Assembly: GCF_001546855.1 (NCBI RefSeq)
Contig: NZ_KQ958153.1
Location: 51,617 to 115,616 of the forward strand
From: Megasphaera sp. MJR8396C
GTDB taxonomy: Bacteria; Bacillota; Negativicutes; Veillonellales; Megasphaeraceae
Reading direction: 5' to 3'
DNA: 64,000 bases
Positions 60,549 to 64,000 of the stretch are shown here, in pieces. The notes under the pieces were generated by a model that was given only the letters and a program-made list of their open reading frames with translations, was not told the DNA's origin and searched no databases. How positions within the stretch are numbered: the first letter of the stretch is position 1; each line of letters begins with the position of its first letter. The position numbers were made by a program, and so were the translations under genes.

Positions 60549-62201
60549 ATGAAGAAGATAAATACTGCCGCCCAGATGCGGCAAATGGATTATGAAGCCA
60601 TGCACGGAAGTTACGCTATAGCGCCGGCCGTGCTGATGGAAAACGCCGGCCGCGCCGTCGCCGAACGAGCCGAGAAATGGATCGAAGGCTGGGACGGCAA
60701 GGACGTCGTCCTCTTTTGCGGCAAGGGCAATAACGGCGGCGACGGCTTCGTCATCGCCCGTTATATCTTAGCCGCCGGCGCCAGAGCCTATGTCTACATC
60801 TTAGGCCAAGAAGCCGATTACAGTGATGAAGCGCGGCAGCACCTGCATACCTTACAGGAATTGGCTGACGACGAAACGTGCCTGCTCCTGTCGGCACCGG
60901 AAAGCCCGGAAGACTGGCAGCTTTTGCGGAAACGGCTTCACGCCTCGTCCATCGTCATCGATGCCATGGTCGGCACAGGCTTTCACGGAAGCCTGCGCCA
61001 GCCCGTAGCAGCCATCGTCGCTGAAGTCAATGTGGCCTCTGCCGTCGGAGCCGTGACGGTCATTGCCGTCGACATGCCGACGGGCGTCAATGCCGATACG
61101 GGTGTTGTCAGCCATGGCGACGATGAAGAAGACGGCCCTCTCTTTGCCGACATGACGGTCACCTTCGGCGTCTTGAAACGGGGACTGTCCCTCTATCCCG
61201 GACGGGCCTGCGCCGGCCATATCGAAGTCGACTCCATCGGCATGCCGGGGCCGCTCCTCTACGGCGCCAACGACGATGCCGTCTATTTACTGCAGCAGTC
61301 GGACATCGCTGAAATCGTCGTGCCCCGCAGCCCCGACAGCCATAAGGGGAGTCACGGGACGATTGCCATCGTCACCGGCAGCAGCCAAATGGCAGGAGCA
61401 GCTCTCATGGCAGCTCACGGCGCCGTCCGCAGTGGTGCCGGAAAAGTCTTTCTCCGCGTACCCGGTAAGGTCGGGCCCTACTGCATCGGTGTCCAGCCGG
61501 AAGTCATGGTCAAGAGCGTCGGGACCGGCGACTGCTTTACGGCAGACGATGCCGAGTCCATCATCGCAGAAAGCAACCACTGGTCGGTCCTGGCCATGGG
61601 CCCGGGCATGGGCCGCGACGACGGGACGCGGGACTTTTTAAAGCGCGTCCTGGAACAGGTAACCTGCCCGGTCGTCCTCGATGCCGACGCCTTGAACCTC
61701 CTGGCCGGTGAAAAAGAATTCCTCTCGGCCATAGGCCACCGCCTCATCGTGACGCCCCACCTGGCGGAATTTTCCCGCCTCAGCGGTTTTTCTCTGGATG
61801 AGATTAAAGACGACCTCATCGGAAGAGCCCGGGCCTTTGCCGCCGACTGGAAGGTCAACCTGGTCCTCAAAGGGGCTCCGACCCTCATCGTATCGGCTAA
61901 GACGGGCAACGTCTACGTCAACCCGACGGGCAATGCCGGCATGGCCTGCGGCGGCATGGGTGATATCCTGACCGGGATGATCGCCGCCATGACGGCCCAT
62001 CAGGGCATGAGCGACCTCTGCAGTGCTGCCTGTGCCGGCGTCTATCTCCACGGCGCTGCTGGCGATGCCTGCCGCAAAGACCGCGGCCCCTATGGATTTA
62101 CGCCTATGGAAACGGCTGATGCCGTACCGAGCGTCTTAGCCGACCTCGAAAAAAATCTGGCCCTGCCCATTTTGCAGCAGCCCTTAATTGGAGGCAAGTA
62201 A
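60549..62201 (+). CDS. nnr: Bifunctional NAD(P)H-hydrate epimerase/dehydratase
   Basis: A 550-residue repair enzyme that restores damaged NAD(P)H hydrates. The N-terminal YjeF epimerase domain (1-215) has GKGNNGGDGFV at about 58-68 and VIDAMVGTGFHG. The C-terminal ribokinase-like dehydratase (about 235-535) has KGSHGTIAIVTGSSQMAGA, MGPGMGRDD, VLDADALN and GNAGMACGGMGDILTG. ATG 60549 has AAGGGAG upstream. Both halves are complete. Confidence 0.96.
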   Translation: MKKINTAAQMRQMDYEAMHGSYAIAPAVLMENAGRAVAERAEKWIEGWDGKDVVLFCGKGNNGGDGFVIARYILAAGARAYVYILGQEADYSDEARQHLHTLQELADDETCLLLSAPESPEDWQLLRKRLHASSIVIDAMVGTGFHGSLRQPVAAIVAEVNVASAVGAVTVIAVDMPTGVNADTGVVSHGDDEEDGPLFADMTVTFGVLKRGLSLYPGRACAGHIEVDSIGMPGPLLYGANDDAVYLLQQSDIAEIVVPRSPDSHKGSHGTIAIVTGSSQMAGAALMAAHGAVRSGAGKVFLRVPGKVGPYCIGVQPEVMVKSVGTGDCFTADDAESIIAESNHWSVLAMGPGMGRDDGTRDFLKRVLEQVTCPVVLDADALNLLAGEKEFLSAIGHRLIVTPHLAEFSRLSGFSLDEIKDDLIGRARAFAADWKVNLVLKGAPTLIVSAKTGNVYVNPTGNAGMACGGMGDILTGMIAAMTAHQGMSDLCSAACAGVYLHGAAGDACRKDRGPYGFTPMETADAVPSVLADLEKNLALPILQQPLIGGK

Positions 62202-62202
62202 G

Positions 62203-63126
62203 TTGAAGAAACGAAGATTTTTGTTATTTCCCTTAACCCTGTTACTGACCTTGATGCTCATTTTGGCCGGTTGTGCCAACAGCGTCACGTCTATGGCCTC
62301 GTCCGGAGCCAGTGCCGTTCAGTCCCTGACCGACTCCGATAAAGACCTGAAAATATCGGTCTTGAATGTCGGTCAGGCCGATGCCACCCTCATCCAGTAT
62401 AAGGGTAAGAACATGCTCATCGATACGGGCGACGTCGACAGCCGCGATTCTTTAGTACAGCAGCTGAAGGCACGCAACGTAAAAGAACTCGATGCCGTCC
62501 TCATCACCCATCCCCACGGCGACCACATGGGCGGCATGGCGGCCTTGTTTAAAGCCTTTCCTATCAAACAGATTTACGATAACGGCCAGGTTGCCAATAC
62601 GGTCATGTACCGCAACTATTTAAAGAACATCAAGGCCAAGCAGATCCCTTATAAGGTCTTGAAAAAGGGTGACAGCCTGACCCTCGGTGACGACGTCGTC
62701 TTTACGGTCCTCTCGCCGGGCACGATTTTCACCAAGGATAATACGACGGGTGTATCGGAAAGCGGCCTGACCAACGACAACTCCATCGTCTGCAAGATGA
62801 CTTACGGCAAGTTCTCCATGCTGTTTACCGGCGACGCCCAGAAGGAAGTCGAAGACCAGCTCCTCAAAGAGGACATCAAGGCCGACATCCTGAAAGTCGG
62901 TCACCACGGCAGTAAGACCTCGTCATCCGATGCCTTCATCAAGGCCGTAGCCCCCCAGGCGGCGACCATTTCCTGCGGCGTCAATAATTCCTATAAATTC
63001 CCTCATGAACCGACCTTGAAGACCCTTCAGAAATACCATGTCGACGTCTATCGGACGGACCGCAACGGCGTCATTACCATTAAGACCGACGGTTCGTCGT
63101 ACAGCATTGAAAAGGAGCATGAATAA
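62203..63126 (+). CDS. ComEC-like metallo-beta-lactamase lipoprotein
   Basis: A 307-residue exported lipoprotein (lipobox LAGC, Cys near 23) bearing a metallo-beta-lactamase domain like the C-terminal domain of the DNA-uptake protein ComEC. Motifs: ISVLNVGQADATLIQ, the metal site His103-x-His105-x-Asp107-His108, FTGDAQKEVE and HHGSKTSSS. The TTG start at 62203 has GGAGG nine bases upstream. Free-standing exported versions are often annotated as competence-related hydrolases; an extracytoplasmic nuclease or phosphodiesterase is plausible but unproven. A DUF3006 gene follows, a known pairing. Confidence 0.88.
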   Translation: MKKRRFLLFPLTLLLTLMLILAGCANSVTSMASSGASAVQSLTDSDKDLKISVLNVGQADATLIQYKGKNMLIDTGDVDSRDSLVQQLKARNVKELDAVLITHPHGDHMGGMAALFKAFPIKQIYDNGQVANTVMYRNYLKNIKAKQIPYKVLKKGDSLTLGDDVVFTVLSPGTIFTKDNTTGVSESGLTNDNSIVCKMTYGKFSMLFTGDAQKEVEDQLLKEDIKADILKVGHHGSKTSSSDAFIKAVAPQAATISCGVNNSYKFPHEPTLKTLQKYHVDVYRTDRNGVITIKTDGSSYSIEKEHE

Positions 63127-63127
63127 G

Positions 63128-63352
63128 ATGAAAAAAGAACTCATCGGCAGCATCGACCGCATTACGGAACAGACAGCCTATATCGTCTTGAATGATGATG
63201 AACATGAACTCCCATTTCCCGTCGAACTCCTGCCCGAAGGGGCCGATGAAGGCATGGCCTTCACCATCACCATCGAGCGGAACGAAGCGGAAGAACAGAA
63301 GTTAGCCGACGAAATCGCCGAGCTCCGCAACAGCCTGCAGCAGAATCAATGA
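63128..63352 (+). CDS. DUF3006 family protein
   Basis: A 74-residue protein with the DUF3006 pattern: IGSIDRITEQTAYIVLNDDEHELPFPVELLPEGADEGM-type start and an acidic helical end (EEQKLADEIAEL). It starts one base after the MBL lipoprotein stop, with AAAGGAGC upstream. The family is repeatedly found beside ComEC-like MBL proteins; its biochemical role is unknown. Confidence 0.85.
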   Translation: MKKELIGSIDRITEQTAYIVLNDDEHELPFPVELLPEGADEGMAFTITIERNEAEEQKLADEIAELRNSLQQNQ

Positions 63353-63359
63353 TCGAAGA

Positions 63360-63402
63360 GGCCCTTTGATAAGCGATAGAACTTATCAAAGGGCCTTTTT
63401 TT
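63360..63402 (+). terminator. Terminator after the DUF3006 gene
   Basis: GGCCCTTTGATAAG / CTTATCAAAGGGCC, CGATAGAA loop, T7 tail. Confidence 0.95.
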
Positions 63403-63892
63403 GATTTTCAGCAGAATGCATGAGTTGAGCCGTTTCATCACCGGAGACGGCTTTATTAAAACGTTATGAGGTTACCAAAGTGAAATGTATTCCCAATATG
63501 AAATATAAATTGACAAATATTGCATGAAATGAATAAATAAACGGGAAATGGATGAATATGTAAAATTACTCGGAGGTAAATCGTAAAAAGTTAGTAAATT
63601 CACAAATAAAAACGGCTTAATGAAGCCGATGTTTAAAAATAAAGAAATTTTTCACGAGGCACCTTATTTTGACAGGTTAAAAATAAAAATGTATAATCAT
63701 TACAGTGAGTGTGGTGCGAAGGCAGGCAGCACTCGCCCGATAGAGCGGACAAACGATGTGATTCAAGGCAGTAAAAGAGAGGAAACTAGGACAACTCGCC
63801 AATGAACCCTTGAAGAATACGTTTCGACTCTCGCCCGTAATGGTGTAAGGCTCACAGAAACTCAATCTTAAATCGAAAAGGGGTTATTACTC
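63403..63892 (+). other. AT-rich control region and structured leader of the SLH gene
   Basis: No gene is seen. 63403-63668 is AT-rich with two small hairpins (AGCCGT/ACGGCT near 63425-63455; CGGCTT-AATG-AAGCCG near 63613) and many A-tracts. The promoter at 63669-63697 leads to a leader of about 190 bases. In it GTGAG (63706) can pair with CTCAC (63852) and TTCAAGG with CCTTGAA; GTGC pairs with GCAC within the first arm. No known riboswitch class was recognised. Confidence 0.55.
63669..63697 (+). promoter_or_regulatory. Strong promoter of the SLH porin gene
   Basis: TTGACA, 17 bases, TATAAT, both consensus, with A-rich sequence upstream. Confidence 0.9.
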
Positions 63893-64000
63893 ATGAAATC
63901 CAAAGTATTAGCAGCTCTCGTAGCAACTATGGCCGTTGGTGCAACTTGTGCTTTCGCAGCGAACCCGTTTGTCGACGTTCCGTCCGACAGCTGGGCTTAC
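63893..64000 (+). CDS. S-layer-homology outer-membrane protein (OmpM type), 5' part
   Basis: The first 36 codons of a gene cut by the window edge. It has a signal peptide (MKSKVLAALVATMAVGATC, cleavage near AFAA) followed directly by NPFVDVPSDSWAY, the opening of an S-layer-homology domain. In Negativicutes this arrangement marks OmpM-type porins, which tie the outer membrane to peptidoglycan polyamines and are among the most abundant proteins. The strong promoter, long leader and GAAAAGGGG site support high expression. The beta-barrel part is not visible, so the porin name is inference. Confidence 0.85.
   Translation, partial: MKSKVLAALVATMAVGATCAFAANPFVDVPSDSWAY

Noticed and set aside
1..64000. 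CRISPR arrays, tRNA genes, insertion sequences or prophage
   Set aside because: No regularly spaced direct repeats, no tRNA-like cloverleaf ends, no intact transposase or integrase and no phage genes were seen. The only transposase-like gene has lost its catalytic residues and has no flanking repeats that I could find.

Overview
The window (about 53% GC) reads as chromosome of a diderm Firmicute of the Negativicutes, most likely Megasphaera or a close relative. Evidence: a butyryl-CoA dehydrogenase with Glu367 in the position known from M. elsdenii, next to etfB-etfA; a Megasphaera-type rubredoxin; outer-membrane-type functions (RND efflux, ArnT-like lipid glycosyltransferase); and, at the right edge, an S-layer-homology porin start (OmpM type). 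Gene order is dense and mostly on the + strand. I see no prophage, integron, CRISPR array, tRNA or rRNA. One RNase P RNA gene and one T-box leader are present.

Layout. 1-3.7 kb: 3' end of uvrC, an exported DUF3298-type protein, rubredoxin, a small unknown protein, then the SCIFF six-cysteine peptide, a hairpin, its radical-SAM maturase and a small membrane protein. 3.8-8.8 kb: sufCBDSU for Fe-S cluster assembly. 8.9-14.9 kb: lgt (minus), an exported GH18 protein, leuS, a NUDIX hydrolase. 15-18.3 kb: bcd-etfBA, the butyrate-forming electron branch, behind a promoter overlapped by a Rex-like operator. 18.4-23.4 kb: T-box-thrS, rbgA, rnhB, and corA on the minus strand. 23.5-29.4 kb: leader ORF-smc-ftsY-thiM-thiW. 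29.5-34.5 kb: TetR regulator with a lipoprotein adaptor and an RND pump. 34.6-36 kb: two tandem paralogous lipoproteins. 36-38 kb: nadE (minus). 38-45.4 kb: two radical-SAM genes, phoH, ybeY, era, a CNNM/CorC transporter, recO. 45.4-51 kb: a catalytically dead REP-transposase-like gene, MATE pump, HxlR regulator divergent from trxA-trxB, and a siroheme reductase (minus). 51-55.4 kb: histidine kinase-response regulator, an ArnT-like glycosyltransferase and a small exported Lys/Asn/Asp-rich protein; three promoters here share a direct-repeat element. 55.4-63.4 kb: trmK, nif3-like, thiE, rnpB, lysC with an in-frame internal start, an unknown gene, acpS, nnr, an exported ComEC-like metallo-beta-lactamase lipoprotein and a DUF3006 gene. 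63.4-64 kb: AT-rich control region, strong promoter and long structured leader of the SLH porin gene.

Functional picture: the window joins redox metabolism (rubredoxin, Bcd/Etf, thioredoxin, siroheme reductase, Suf, NAD supply and repair by NadE and Nnr) with envelope biology (Lgt, GH18, RND, ArnT-like enzyme, SLH porin). The strongest candidates for something undescribed are the kinase/regulator/ArnT/small-protein regulon, the inactivated RayT-like gene, the attenuator inside the SCIFF operon and the structured leader of the SLH porin gene. All assignments come from reading the sequence; no database search was run.
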